Assembly: GCF_011395035.1 (NCBI RefSeq)
Contig: NZ_CP024768.1
Coordinates: 124,001-188,000 of the forward strand
Source: Pantoea cypripedii
GTDB taxonomy: Bacteria; Pseudomonadota; Gammaproteobacteria; Enterobacterales; Enterobacteriaceae
DNA: 64,000 bases
Direction of reading: 5' to 3'
Positions 8,571 through 16,542 of the stretch are shown here, piece by piece. The translations under genes and the position numbers were made by a program. The notes beneath the pieces were generated by a model, which saw only the letters and a list, made by a program, of their open reading frames with translations, made no database searches and was not told the origin of the DNA. The stretch's first letter is position 1. Every line of letters begins with the position of its first letter.

Positions 8571-9687
8571 TGCCCCCCCGGTGGTGGGCAGCGAAATTGA
8601 ATATATGCAGTCGGCGATGGCCAGCGGCAAATTGTGCGGCGATGGCGGCTTTACCCGGCGCTGCCAGCAGTGGATGGAACAACATTTTGGCAGCAAAAAG
8701 GTTTTGTTGACGCCCTCCTGCACCGCCTCGCTGGAAATGGCAGCGCTGCTGATTGATATTCAGCCCGGTGATGAAGTCATTATGCCGAGCTACACCTTTG
8801 TTTCTACGGCCAATGCCTTTGTGCTGCGTGGCGCGACCATCGTCTTCGTTGATGTGCGGCCCGATACGCTCAACATTGATGAAACCCTGATTGAAGCGGC
8901 GATCACCGCCAAAACCCGCGCAATCGTACCGGTGCATTACGCCGGGGTGGCCTGCGAAATGGACACCATCATGGCGCTGGCGGCGAAGCATAAGCTGTAT
9001 GTGATTGAAGATGCGGCGCAGGGCGTGATGTCACAATACAAGGGGCGCGCGCTGGGGACTATCGGCCATATCGGCTGCTTCAGCTTCCATGAAACCAAAA
9101 ACTACACCGCAGGTGGTGAAGGCGGAGCGACGCTGATTAATGAGGCGAAGCTGGTCGAACGTGCGGAGATCATCCGCGAAAAAGGCACTAACCGTAGCCA
9201 GTTCTTCCGTGGTCAGGTGGATAAATACACCTGGCGCGATATCGGCTCCAGTTATCTGATGGCGGATTTACAGGCGGCCTATCTGTGGGCGCAACTGGAA
9301 GTGGCCGAACGCATAAACCAGCAGCGTTTACGCCTGTGGAACAACTACTCTGCGGCGCTCCAGCCGCTGGCGGCGACCGGACGCCTTGCGTTGCCGGTGG
9401 TGCCGGACAGCTGTCGTCACAACGCGCATATGTTTTACATCAAACTGCGCGACAGCAGCGATCGGCAGACGCTGATCAACTGGATGAAAGAAGCGGAAAT
9501 TCTCACCGTGTTTCACTATATCCCGCTGCATTCATCACCGGCAGGTGAGCGCTTTGGGCGTTTTCAGGGTGATGATGTGTTCACCACGCCTGAGAGTGAA
9601 CGCGTGCTGCGCCTGCCGCTGTTCTACAATTTGTCGGACAACAATCAGCGCACGGTCATTAATTCTCTGCTGAGCTTCTTTGCCTGA
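8557..9687 (+). CDS. wecE: dTDP-4-amino-4,6-dideoxygalactose transaminase
   Basis: PLP-dependent aminotransferase making dTDP-Fuc4N from dTDP-4-keto-6-deoxyglucose with glutamate. ATG 8557 (MIPFNAPPVVG) is behind AGGAA and matches the E. coli start; 376 residues, the same length. The PLP-binding lysine is in SFHETKNYTAGGEGG. Its substrate normally comes from RffG/RffH, which are not in this operon, so an rfbA/rfbB-type pair elsewhere must supply it if ECA is made. Confidence 0.96.
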   Translation: MIPFNAPPVVGSEIEYMQSAMASGKLCGDGGFTRRCQQWMEQHFGSKKVLLTPSCTASLEMAALLIDIQPGDEVIMPSYTFVSTANAFVLRGATIVFVDVRPDTLNIDETLIEAAITAKTRAIVPVHYAGVACEMDTIMALAAKHKLYVIEDAAQGVMSQYKGRALGTIGHIGCFSFHETKNYTAGGEGGATLINEAKLVERAEIIREKGTNRSQFFRGQVDKYTWRDIGSSYLMADLQAAYLWAQLEVAERINQQRLRLWNNYSAALQPLAATGRLALPVVPDSCRHNAHMFYIKLRDSSDRQTLINWMKEAEILTVFHYIPLHSSPAGERFGRFQGDDVFTTPESERVLRLPLFYNLSDNNQRTVINSLLSFFA

Positions 9688-10940
9688 TGTCGCTGGCTAA
9701 AGCCTCGGTGTGGACCGCCTCGTCCACGCTGGTCAAAATTGTGGCCGGTTTGCTGGTGGTTAAACTGCTGGCTGTCAGTTTCGGGCCGGAAGGTATCGGC
9801 CAGGCCGGTAACTTTCGTCAGCTGATTACCGTACTCGGCGTGCTGGCAGGGGCGGGCATCTTCAACGGCGTCACGACCTATGTAGCGCAATTTCAGCAGC
9901 AGCCTGAGTCATTGCGTGCCGTCACCGGTACCGCGTCCGCGCTGGTGCTGGGTTCCTCCACGGTGCTGGCGCTGGTGTTCCTGCTGGCGGCGGCTCCCAT
10001 CAGCCGGGCCTTGTTCGGCCATGACCATTATCAGGGCGTGGTGCGGATCGTCGCGTTTTTGCAGTTCGGTATCGCCTGGGCCAACCTGACGCTGGCGTTG
10101 CTGAAAGGTTTTCGCGATGCGCGCGGCAATGCGCTGGCGTTAATGGCAGGCAGCCTGATTGGCGTGCTGGCCTATGTGCTGTGCTGGTGGATTGGCGGTT
10201 ATGCCGGGGCGCTGGTCGGCCTGGCGCTGGTGCCCGCGCTGATCGTGGTGCCGGGGCTGGTGATGCTGCGCCGTCATCATCAGGTATTGCCGCTGCGCTG
10301 GTTAAAACCGGTGTGGCAGCCTGAGCTGGCACGTAATCTGGCGAAGTATACCCTGATGGCGCTGATCACCTCGGTGACGCTACCGGTGGCCTGGGTGATG
10401 ATGCGTAACCTGCTGGCGCAGCAGCAAGGCTGGGCACAGGTGGGGCTGTGGCAGGGGGTGACCAGTATCTCCGATGCGTATCTGCAATTTATCACCGCCA
10501 CGTTCAGCGTCTGGCTGCTGCCGACCCTGGCACGGCTGGAACATAAGCCGCAGATCGCCCGCGAAATCCTGCGCGCGCTGCGCTTTGTTCTGCCTGCCGT
10601 GGCAATCGCCAGCTTCTGTGTCTGGCTGCTGCGCGATGCGGCGATCTGGCTGCTGTTTTCCACAAAGTTTGCCGCGATGCGCGATCTGTTCGTCTGGCAG
10701 CTGTGCGGCGACGTGTTTAAAGTCGGCGCTTATGTTTTTGGCTACCTGGTGATCGCCAAAGCCTCGCTGCGCTTCTATATTTTGACTGAAGTCAGTCAGT
10801 TCATCCTGTTGCTGGCCTTTTCCCACTGGCTGATTCCGTTACATGGCACAGCGGGTGCCGCACAAGCCTATATGGCGACCTATATCTGCTACTTCGCCCT
10901 GTGTTGTGGCGCTTTCATGATTTATTGCCGGAAAAAATGA
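9687..10940 (+). CDS. wzxE: ECA lipid III flippase WzxE
   Basis: Inner-membrane translocase of the polysaccharide transport/MOP superfamily that flips undecaprenyl-PP-linked ECA trisaccharide to the periplasm. 417 residues with about 12 hydrophobic segments; begins MSLAKASVWTASSTLVKI as in E. coli (416 residues). The ATG overlaps the wecE stop (TGATG), and its own stop overlaps the wecF start (ATGA), indicating strong translational coupling. Confidence 0.95.
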   Translation: MSLAKASVWTASSTLVKIVAGLLVVKLLAVSFGPEGIGQAGNFRQLITVLGVLAGAGIFNGVTTYVAQFQQQPESLRAVTGTASALVLGSSTVLALVFLLAAAPISRALFGHDHYQGVVRIVAFLQFGIAWANLTLALLKGFRDARGNALALMAGSLIGVLAYVLCWWIGGYAGALVGLALVPALIVVPGLVMLRRHHQVLPLRWLKPVWQPELARNLAKYTLMALITSVTLPVAWVMMRNLLAQQQGWAQVGLWQGVTSISDAYLQFITATFSVWLLPTLARLEHKPQIAREILRALRFVLPAVAIASFCVWLLRDAAIWLLFSTKFAAMRDLFVWQLCGDVFKVGAYVFGYLVIAKASLRFYILTEVSQFILLLAFSHWLIPLHGTAGAAQAYMATYICYFALCCGAFMIYCRKK

Positions 10941-12007
10941 CGTTAACTCACGTGCTGGGATCGGATATCCCTCATCATAATCACACGGTGCTGCACTTCT
11001 TTGATGAAGTGATCACCCCCCTGCTGCCGGTTAACACCCCGCGTCGGTTTATGGTGGTGACGCCAACCCCGGAAGCATTCCAGGTGTATCAGTCACTGCA
11101 GATTGAAACCTTCCCGAACAAACGCGCGCTGGCGCAGGCCGTGATCGCGCGCGCCGCCGATCGCCAGCAACGCTTCTTTTTCCATGGGCAGTTCAACCCG
11201 ACTATCTGGCTGGCGCTGTTGAGCGGTAAGCTACGGCGGCAGCAGGCGTTCTGGCACGTGTGGGGTGCCGATTTATATGAAGAGGGCAGTGGCCTGAAGT
11301 ATCGGCTGTTCTATCTGCTGCGCCGCCTCGCACAGGGGCGCATGGCGCGTGTGTTCGCCACACGGGGCGATCTGCACCATTATCAGCAGCGTCATCCGCG
11401 CGTAGCGGGATCGTTACTTTATTTCCCGACGCGCATGCCGGAATGTGCGGTGCCAGTTGCAACTGAACAAGATGAAATGACCATCCTGTTGGGCAATTCG
11501 GGCGATCGCAGTAACCGCCATATTGCCGGTTTACAGGCGATCCGGGCACAGTTTGGCGAACGGGTGAAAGTGGTGGTGCCACTGGGCTATCCGGCTGATA
11601 ACGAAGTGTATATCGCTGAAATTGCCGCCGCGGCCGCACAGCTGTTCCCGCAGGGGCAGGTGACGTTGCTGCGCGATAAGATCGATTTCGATGCGTATCT
11701 GGCGCTGCTGAGCCGCTGCCAGCTGGGCTATTTTATGTTTGAACGCCAGCAGGGGATTGGTACCATCTGTCTGTTGATTCAGGCTGGCATTCCGTTTGTG
11801 CTTAACCGCAAAAACCCATTCTGGCGCGATCTCAGCGAGCAGGGGGTGCCGGTATTGTTCAGCGACGATGTGCTTGATAGCGCCCGGGTCGTGGAGGCAC
11901 AGCGCCAGTTAGTGCAATGCGATCCCTCCGCCATCGCCTTCTTTGCCCCCGGCTATCTGGCAGGGTGGCGCGAGGCGCTTACTCTGAGTGAAACGGAGAC
12001 ATTATGA
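10937..12007 (+). CDS. wecF: TDP-N-acetylfucosamine:lipid II Fuc4NAc transferase
   Basis: Peripheral inner-membrane glycosyltransferase (family GT56) adding Fuc4NAc to complete ECA lipid III. The frame is open upstream, but ATG 10937 (MTLTHVLGSDIPHHN) matches the known start and makes an ATGA overlap with wzxE. 356 residues (359 in E. coli). Conserved HVWGADLYE and GNSGDRSNRH stretches are present. Ends in an ATGA overlap with wzyE. Confidence 0.94.
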   Translation: MTLTHVLGSDIPHHNHTVLHFFDEVITPLLPVNTPRRFMVVTPTPEAFQVYQSLQIETFPNKRALAQAVIARAADRQQRFFFHGQFNPTIWLALLSGKLRRQQAFWHVWGADLYEEGSGLKYRLFYLLRRLAQGRMARVFATRGDLHHYQQRHPRVAGSLLYFPTRMPECAVPVATEQDEMTILLGNSGDRSNRHIAGLQAIRAQFGERVKVVVPLGYPADNEVYIAEIAAAAAQLFPQGQVTLLRDKIDFDAYLALLSRCQLGYFMFERQQGIGTICLLIQAGIPFVLNRKNPFWRDLSEQGVPVLFSDDVLDSARVVEAQRQLVQCDPSAIAFFAPGYLAGWREALTLSETETL

Positions 12008-13347
12008 CCCTCATGCAGTTTAGCGGCCTGCTGGTGGTGTATCTGTTCTCGCTGGGGTTCATTCTGACCCTTACCTGGCGGGAATTTAAACGGGTGCGCT
12101 TTAATTTCCACCTGTTCTTCACCTTATTGTTTTTACTGACCTTCTATTTCGGTTTTCCGCTCACCAGCATTCTGGTGTTCCGCTTTAATATGGCGGTCGT
12201 TCCGGCAGAGTATTTGTTAGAGGCGTTGCTGGCGGCGACCAGCTTTTACGCGATTTATTATGTCAGCTACAAAGTACGCTTACGCCCGGCGACGGCTGCG
12301 CCGCCTAAGCCCTGGCTACAGATGAATCGGGTGGAAACCAATCTCACCTGCCTGCTGCTGGCGCTGGTGGCGATTGGCACGGTCACGGTGTTCTTTATGC
12401 ACAACGGCCTGCTGCTGTTCCGGCTCACGGCATATAACCAGATCTTCTCCAGCGAAGTATCGGGTGTGGCGCTCAAGCGCTTCTTTTATTTCTTTATTCC
12501 AGCGATGCTGATTCGTTATTTCCTCAATCCCACGCAGCGCCAGTGGCTGCTGTTTTTGCTGGTTTCGGTGGCCTTTGGTCTGCTGACCTATGCGCTGGTG
12601 GGCGGTACGCGCGCCAACATCATCATCGCCTTTGCGCTGTTTCTGTTTATTGGGATTACCCGCGGCTGGATCACCCTGTGGATGCTGGCGGGAGCGGGCG
12701 TCATGGCGATTGGCGGTATGTTCTGGCTGGCGCTGCGTCGTTACAATCTCGATGTTATGGGTGAAGAGGCGTTTTACACTTTTCTCTATCTGACGCGTGA
12801 TACCTTCTCGCCGTGGGAGAATCTGGCACTGTTATTGCAGCATTATCACAAGATCGAGTTCCAGGGCCTGGCTCCGATGTGGCGTGACTTTTATGTGTTT
12901 ATTCCCAGCTGGCTGTGGCCGGGTCGTCCTTCGATGGTGTTGAACAGCGCTAACTACTTTACCTGGGAAGTGCTGAATAACCATTCCGGCCTGGCGATAT
13001 CGCCGACGCTGCTGGGATCGCTGCTGGTGATGGGCGGCGTCGGGTTTATTCCGCTGGGTGCCGTTGCCGTCGGTATGCTGATGAAAGGCTTCGATAACCT
13101 TTATGCGCGTGGCCGTCATGAAACCAACCGCTATAGCGGAGCCATTCTGCAAAGCTTCTGTTTTGGCGCGGTGTTCAACATGATTGTACTGGCACGTGAA
13201 GGGCTGGATGCGTTTGGCTCGCGCGTGGTGTTTTTCTGCATTATTTTTGCTGCCTGTTTGCTGGTGGCGAAGCTGCTTTACTGGCTGCTGGATCGTGCCG
13301 GACTGATTCGTCAGCGTGGTGAGCCGGTTTTACCCAGCCCCTCTTAA
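12004..13347 (+). CDS. wzyE: ECA polymerase WzyE
   Basis: Polytopic inner-membrane protein that joins ECA trisaccharide repeats in the periplasm, with chain length set by WzzE. 447 residues, about 11 hydrophobic helices, with a larger soluble loop containing GGTRANIIIAF and the DTFSPWENLALLL region. E. coli WzyE has 450 residues. The start overlaps the wecF stop by 4 bp. Confidence 0.94.
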   Translation: MTLMQFSGLLVVYLFSLGFILTLTWREFKRVRFNFHLFFTLLFLLTFYFGFPLTSILVFRFNMAVVPAEYLLEALLAATSFYAIYYVSYKVRLRPATAAPPKPWLQMNRVETNLTCLLLALVAIGTVTVFFMHNGLLLFRLTAYNQIFSSEVSGVALKRFFYFFIPAMLIRYFLNPTQRQWLLFLLVSVAFGLLTYALVGGTRANIIIAFALFLFIGITRGWITLWMLAGAGVMAIGGMFWLALRRYNLDVMGEEAFYTFLYLTRDTFSPWENLALLLQHYHKIEFQGLAPMWRDFYVFIPSWLWPGRPSMVLNSANYFTWEVLNNHSGLAISPTLLGSLLVMGGVGFIPLGAVAVGMLMKGFDNLYARGRHETNRYSGAILQSFCFGAVFNMIVLAREGLDAFGSRVVFFCIIFAACLLVAKLLYWLLDRAGLIRQRGEPVLPSPS

Positions 13348-13371
13348 CACCGGGGCGCAACAGGAAGATGT

Positions 13372-14121
13372 TTGACGTTGAATAAGATAAATAAAGAGGC
13401 GTTGCGTTACCCCCTGCGTGGTGTCGATCTCTGCGCTTTCGGGGATATGGCCTCCTTTCTGCGCTTTTTGCTACCAGACGATAAACCGCGCAGCGGTACG
13501 CTGGTGGCGATCAATGCAGAGAAAATGCTGACGCTGGAGAGCGACGCTGAAGTCCGCCAATTGATTGAGCAGGCCGAATTCAAGTATGCCGACGGCATCA
13601 GCATCGTTCGCTCGCTGCGTAAGAAATACCCGCAACTCAAGGTGAACCGTATTGCCGGTGCTGACTTATGGGAAGCCCTGATGGAGCGAGCCGGACGCAG
13701 CGGCATACCGGTATTTTTGATCGGGGGTCATCAGCAGGTGTTGCAGGAAACCTGCGATAAGCTGCGTCAGCAATGGAATGTGAACATCGTTGGCAGCCAG
13801 GATGGTTATTTCTCCCCGGAACAACGCGAGGCGCTGTTTACGCGTGTGGCAGCCAGCAAAGCACAGATTGTGACGGTTGCGTTGGGATCGCCGCGCCAGG
13901 AGCTGCTGATGCGCGATTGTCGTGCCCATTACCCTGAGGCGCTGTATATGGGCGTGGGGGGGACTTACGATGTGTTCACGGGTCGGGTGGCGCGTGCACC
14001 GCGCTATTGGCAAAAAATGGGGCTGGAATGGCTGTATCGTTTGATTCGTCAGCCATCGCGCTGGCGTCGGCAGATAAAATTACTTAAATATTTAGGTTAT
14101 CACTGGCGCGGCGATCTCTGA
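13372..14121 (+). CDS. wecG: UDP-N-acetyl-D-mannosaminuronic acid transferase
   Basis: Family GT26 (WecG/TagA/CpsF) enzyme adding ManNAcA to GlcNAc-PP-undecaprenol to form ECA lipid II. The 249-residue product has the family signatures LVAINAEKML, FKYADGISIVRS, IAGADLWE and MGVGGTYDVFTG. The start is uncertain: TTG 13372 follows AGGA (13362-13365) well, with a second TTG at 13378; the nearby ATG at 13368 is out of frame. Last gene of the ECA operon; the yifK gene that follows in E. coli is absent. Confidence 0.92.
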   Translation: MTLNKINKEALRYPLRGVDLCAFGDMASFLRFLLPDDKPRSGTLVAINAEKMLTLESDAEVRQLIEQAEFKYADGISIVRSLRKKYPQLKVNRIAGADLWEALMERAGRSGIPVFLIGGHQQVLQETCDKLRQQWNVNIVGSQDGYFSPEQREALFTRVAASKAQIVTVALGSPRQELLMRDCRAHYPEALYMGVGGTYDVFTGRVARAPRYWQKMGLEWLYRLIRQPSRWRRQIKLLKYLGYHWRGDL

Positions 14122-14128
14122 TATCGCT

Positions 14129-14179
14129 GATAAATGCGGCAATTCACGGTTGCAGCAAGGGGACAGTGCCGCATTTATC
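14129..14179. repeat. 13-bp inverted repeat downstream of wecG
   Basis: Perfect arms GATAAATGCGGCA (14129-14141) and TGCCGCATTTATC (14167-14179) flank a 25-base spacer. The TAAATGC/GCATTTA core recalls the nested palindromes elsewhere in this window. It could form the 3' hairpin of the ECA transcript, but there is no adjacent T-tract. Confidence 0.6.
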
Positions 14180-14229
14180 GACGGAATGCACAAAGCGTAA
14201 TCAAACGCGTTTTTTTATTAAAAAAGCAC

Positions 14230-14258
14230 TGGACAGTCTGGTACCAAGTCCGTAGTAT
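14230..14258 (+). promoter_or_regulatory. Promoter of the tRNA operon
   Basis: TGGACA (14230-14235), a 17-bp spacer and TAGTAT (14253-14258) lie about 22 bp before the first tRNA. A GC-rich discriminator (GCCC) follows, typical of stringently controlled stable-RNA promoters. Confidence 0.75.
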
Positions 14259-14279
14259 GCCCATCCGCAACGGCGCTAC

Positions 14280-14356
<77 letters not shown>

Positions 14357-14420
14357 TTAAGTTTGTGCGCAAGAGCTTCGGTGGTTTTAGATACCGCGTT
14401 AAGTAGTAAAAAGATTTATG

Positions 14421-14496
14421 GTGGCTATAGCTCAGTTGGTAGAGCCCTGGATTGTGATTCCAGTTGTCGTGGGTTCGAGTCCCATTAGCCACCCCA
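14421..14496 (+). tRNA. hisR: tRNA-His (anticodon GTG)
   Basis: 76-nt tRNA with encoded CCA and the extra 5' G that marks histidine tRNAs. The anticodon GTG lies in the loop ATTGTGATT. The T-loop is TTCGAGT. Second tRNA of the operon. Confidence 0.98.
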
Positions 14497-14512
14497 GATT
14501 TTGCTGGGACAT

Positions 14513-14599
14513 GCGAAGGTGGCGGAATTGGTAGACGCGCTAGCTTCAGGTGTTAGTGTTCTTACGGACGTGAGGGTTCAAGTCCCTCTCTTCGCACCA
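14513..14599 (+). tRNA. leuT: tRNA-Leu (anticodon CAG)
   Basis: 87-nt class II tRNA with a long variable arm and encoded CCA; anticodon CAG in the loop CTTCAGGT. Compared with my memory of E. coli leuT, the last acceptor pair (7-66) is G-U instead of G-C, which is compatible with function. Third tRNA of the operon. Confidence 0.98.
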
Positions 14600-14626
14600 G
14601 GCAAAATATTAAGATAGATAAAAAAT

Positions 14627-14703
14627 CGGCGAGTAGCGCAGCTTGGTAGCGCAACTGGTTTGGGACCAGTGGGTCGGAGGTTCGAATCCTCTCTCGCCGA
14701 CCA
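14627..14703 (+). tRNA. proM: tRNA-Pro (anticodon TGG)
   Basis: 77-nt tRNA with encoded CCA. Acceptor CGGCGAG pairs with CTCGCCG, and the anticodon TGG is in the loop TTTGGGA. Last tRNA of the operon, followed by a terminator 16 bases later. Confidence 0.98.
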
Positions 14704-14719
14704 TCTTAATATGAAAAAC

Positions 14720-14744
14720 AACCTGCTAAGAGCAGGTTTTTTTT
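14720..14744 (+). terminator. Intrinsic terminator of the tRNA operon
   Basis: Stem AACCTGCT/AGCAGGTT with loop AAG followed by eight T residues. Confidence 0.92.
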
Positions 14745-14834
14745 CGTCTATAGATCAGTGATTTCACCGGTTGTCTCCTGATGGCGACGTGTAGTTTACT
14801 GATTTATAACGCTTTTACATATCCTTGCATTGCC

Positions 14835-14852
14835 TGTCGTCCGACAGAGACA
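14835..14852 (+). promoter_or_regulatory. GlrR-type activator site 1 upstream of glmZ
   Basis: TGTC-N10-GACA, an exact match to the GlrR (YfhA) recognition pattern, about 140 bp upstream of the glmZ start. GlrR is the sigma54 activator of the GlrK/GlrR two-component system. Confidence 0.75.
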
Positions 14853-14866
14853 GCTTTATCCCGACC

Positions 14867-14884
14867 TGTCGTGGTTTCCCGACA
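14867..14884 (+). promoter_or_regulatory. GlrR-type activator site 2 upstream of glmZ
   Basis: A second exact TGTC-N10-GACA, 32 bp (about three helical turns) from the first. Paired sites at this distance suit a hexamer-forming sigma54 enhancer-binding protein. Confidence 0.75.
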
Positions 14885-14915
14885 TGATGCGATAGCGCCA
14901 AAATCCTTTCATTTT

Positions 14916-14928
14916 TAATTCATTGATA
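14916..14928 (-). promoter_or_regulatory. IHF binding site between GlrR boxes and glmZ promoter
   Basis: TAATTCATTGATA matches the reverse complement of the IHF consensus (WATCAANNNNTTR) at every defined position. It sits between the enhancer sites and the promoter, where DNA bending would bring GlrR to sigma54 RNA polymerase. Confidence 0.65.
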
Positions 14929-14958
14929 TAAAACGAATAAATTCATCACCTGCCAACC

Positions 14959-14979
14959 TGGCACGACTTATGCAATAAT
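14959..14979 (+). promoter_or_regulatory. Overlapping sigma54 and sigma70 promoters of glmZ
   Basis: TGGCACGACTTATGCA (14959-14974) fits the sigma54 consensus TGGCACG-N4-TTGCW with one mismatch; the GG and GC doublets start 12 bp apart. AATAAT (14974-14979) is a good sigma70 -10. Both would start at or near G14986, the recognised 5' end of GlmZ. Overlapping sigma54/sigma70 starts are known for glmY and glmZ in several Enterobacteriaceae. Confidence 0.75.
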
Positions 14980-14985
14980 GACACT

Positions 14986-15185
14986 GTAGATGCTCATTCC
15001 ACCTCTTATGTCTGCTGATGCTGCATAAACCTGGGAATGATGCAGAGCCCCTTACGGTGCCCGTTGTCCAGCCTGGCAGTATCGCGCAAGCCTTACCGCA
15101 GTTAGAAGGACATTACGTTGAGTCGGGTACCATCAGTTGTCTTACCGACCTGATCTTACACCTGCTCATGGCAGGTGTTTTTTTT
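14986..15185 (+). ncRNA. glmZ: Small regulatory RNA GlmZ
   Basis: About 200-nt trans-acting sRNA that base-pairs, with Hfq, to glmS mRNA and activates synthesis of glucosamine-6-phosphate synthase; RapZ delivers it to RNase E, and the decoy sRNA GlmY protects it. It was recognised by the 5' end GTAGATGCTCATTCCA, the central GGAATGATGCAGAGCC and TTACGGTGC, and the later ACGTTGAGT, all close to E. coli GlmZ. It ends in a terminator stem ACACCTGC/GCAGGTGT plus eight T. Position upstream of convergent hemY is also as in E. coli. aslA/aslB, which lie between the tRNAs and glmZ in E. coli, are absent. An open frame at 15018-15218 inside it is not credible. Confidence 0.92.
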
Positions 15186-15207
15186 GCTACCACCTTGAGC
15201 GGCTCCA

Positions 15208-15259
15208 GGTGCGAATAAATTCGCACCCTACAATCGTTGGGGCGGCATTTATGCCGACC
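15208..15259. repeat. Pair of short palindromes (REP/REPIN-like) between glmZ and hemY
   Basis: GGTGCGAAT-AA-ATTCGCACC (15208-15227) is followed by CCCTAC and a second imperfect palindrome around GGCATTTATGCC (15239-15259). The layout (GC-rich arms, an A/T centre of ATTNAT type, an adjacent CCCTAC) is shared with the elements at 35293-35343 and 37918-37978. Confidence 0.7.
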
Positions 15260-15291
15260 GAAATCGATAATCGCGTTGCCACATTTGGCGC

Positions 15292-15315
15292 AAAAAAAAG
15301 CCGGGCAAGCCCGGC
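15292..15315 (-). terminator. Intrinsic terminator of hemCDXY
   Basis: On the minus strand a stem GCCGGGC/GCCCGGC with a two-base loop is followed by eight T residues, 28 bases after the hemY stop. Confidence 0.9.
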
Positions 15316-15343
15316 GTGCACAAAAATACAACCATAAAAAAAA

Positions 15344-16540
15344 TCAGGCGCTGGGATTGTTCTTCAGCGTCAGCAGCAGGCCTTCGCGGCGCATTTTCGC
15401 GGCCTCTTCCGGGCGATGCAGGCGATCGTACACATCGGCCAGCCATGCATAATCAAATGCATCCGGGCGCTGCGCCAGTGCCGCCTGGAAGGCTTCTGCC
15501 GCCTGCTGCCACTCACCGTGGCGCATCAGCATCTGGCCCAGCGTACTGTGCAGCAGCGGTGTAGCCCCGTGTTGTTTGATCTGATTGCGCAGTGCTTTCT
15601 CCAGCGATTGGGGATCGCCGCTTTTGATACGCGGCATCAGCAGCACCAGACGGTCGTCATATTGACGTTTCAGGCCATCCAGCACGATGGATTGCGCAGT
15701 ATCCGGGTCATCACACTCAATCAGATGTTCTGCCATGGCGACCTGCAACGCAGTTTCCTGGCGGGTTTTGCGGCTCTGATTTTGCCACCAGCGTTTCAGA
15801 CCATCGCTACCCTGGTCGGCCATTGCCTGGTTCATCAGACCCAGCCAGGCCTGCTGCTGCAACGCTGCGCGCTGCGTGTCATCATTAATCTGTACTTTCT
15901 GCATCGAGGGCAGGATATCCAGCAATGCACCCCAGGCACCGGTACGGATATAGGCCTGTTCCGCCAGACGCAACACTTCCGGATGACGCGGGGCCACTTC
16001 CAGCAGTCGATCGATGCCATGACGTGCCGCATGGTCCTCATTACGCGCCAGTTGCAGACGAACGCGGGTGATTTCCACCGGAATGGTGTCGTTCTGCGCC
16101 AGTTCCGCTGCGCGTTCCAGATGTTGATTCGCGCGAATTTCATCACCGCGTTGCTGAGCGGCTTCGGCAGCCAGCAGATAGTTGGCAACCGGTTGATCGG
16201 CGTGGTCGGCATCTTTCGACAGCAGCTTCTCAGCCTGTTTGTAATCACCTTCCGCCAGCTTCATCAACGCGGTTTGCGTCTGACGCTGCGCACGGCGGCG
16301 CTTACGACCGGTAAACCAGCCACGGGTGCGGACGCCGGTGCGGAACAGACGGCGCAGTACCCACTCGACAAACAAAATCACCAGCAGGCTAAGGATCAGG
16401 ATGATGCACAGACCGGTGACGCTGGTTTCAATGTTCCAGTTGTCCGTCTGAATCAACACATAACCCTGGTGGCCGGCGATCATCGGGCCGAGCACTACCC
16501 CGGCAATCAGCAGCAGAAAAAGGATCAATACTTTCAGCAT
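15344..16540 (-). CDS. hemY: HemY, TPR protein of the haem operon
   Basis: Inner-membrane protein of the proteobacterial HemY family, unrelated to the Bacillus protoporphyrinogen oxidase of that name; a coordinating role in haem synthesis is proposed, with mechanism unsettled. 398 residues, the same length as E. coli. Two N-terminal membrane helices (about 3-22 and 41-62), a basic stretch (RGWFTGRKRRRAQRQ), then tetratricopeptide repeats to the end, e.g. LMKLAEGDYKQAEKLL and the final FDYAWLADVYDRLHRPEEA. It starts 2 bp after hemX, last gene of the operon. Confidence 0.95.
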   Translation of the reverse strand: MLKVLILFLLLIAGVVLGPMIAGHQGYVLIQTDNWNIETSVTGLCIILILSLLVILFVEWVLRRLFRTGVRTRGWFTGRKRRRAQRQTQTALMKLAEGDYKQAEKLLSKDADHADQPVANYLLAAEAAQQRGDEIRANQHLERAAELAQNDTIPVEITRVRLQLARNEDHAARHGIDRLLEVAPRHPEVLRLAEQAYIRTGAWGALLDILPSMQKVQINDDTQRAALQQQAWLGLMNQAMADQGSDGLKRWWQNQSRKTRQETALQVAMAEHLIECDDPDTAQSIVLDGLKRQYDDRLVLLMPRIKSGDPQSLEKALRNQIKQHGATPLLHSTLGQMLMRHGEWQQAAEAFQAALAQRPDAFDYAWLADVYDRLHRPEEAAKMRREGLLLTLKNNPSA

Positions 16541-16542
16541 GC

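Noticed and set aside
10000..10332. Pro/Ala-rich minus-strand frame inside wzxE
   Set aside because: Low-complexity antisense translation of a membrane-protein gene; nothing to support expression.
15018..15218. 66-codon open frame between the tRNAs and hemY
   Set aside because: It lies inside the glmZ sRNA and its terminator, has no ribosome-binding site, and the terminator hairpin would be translated.
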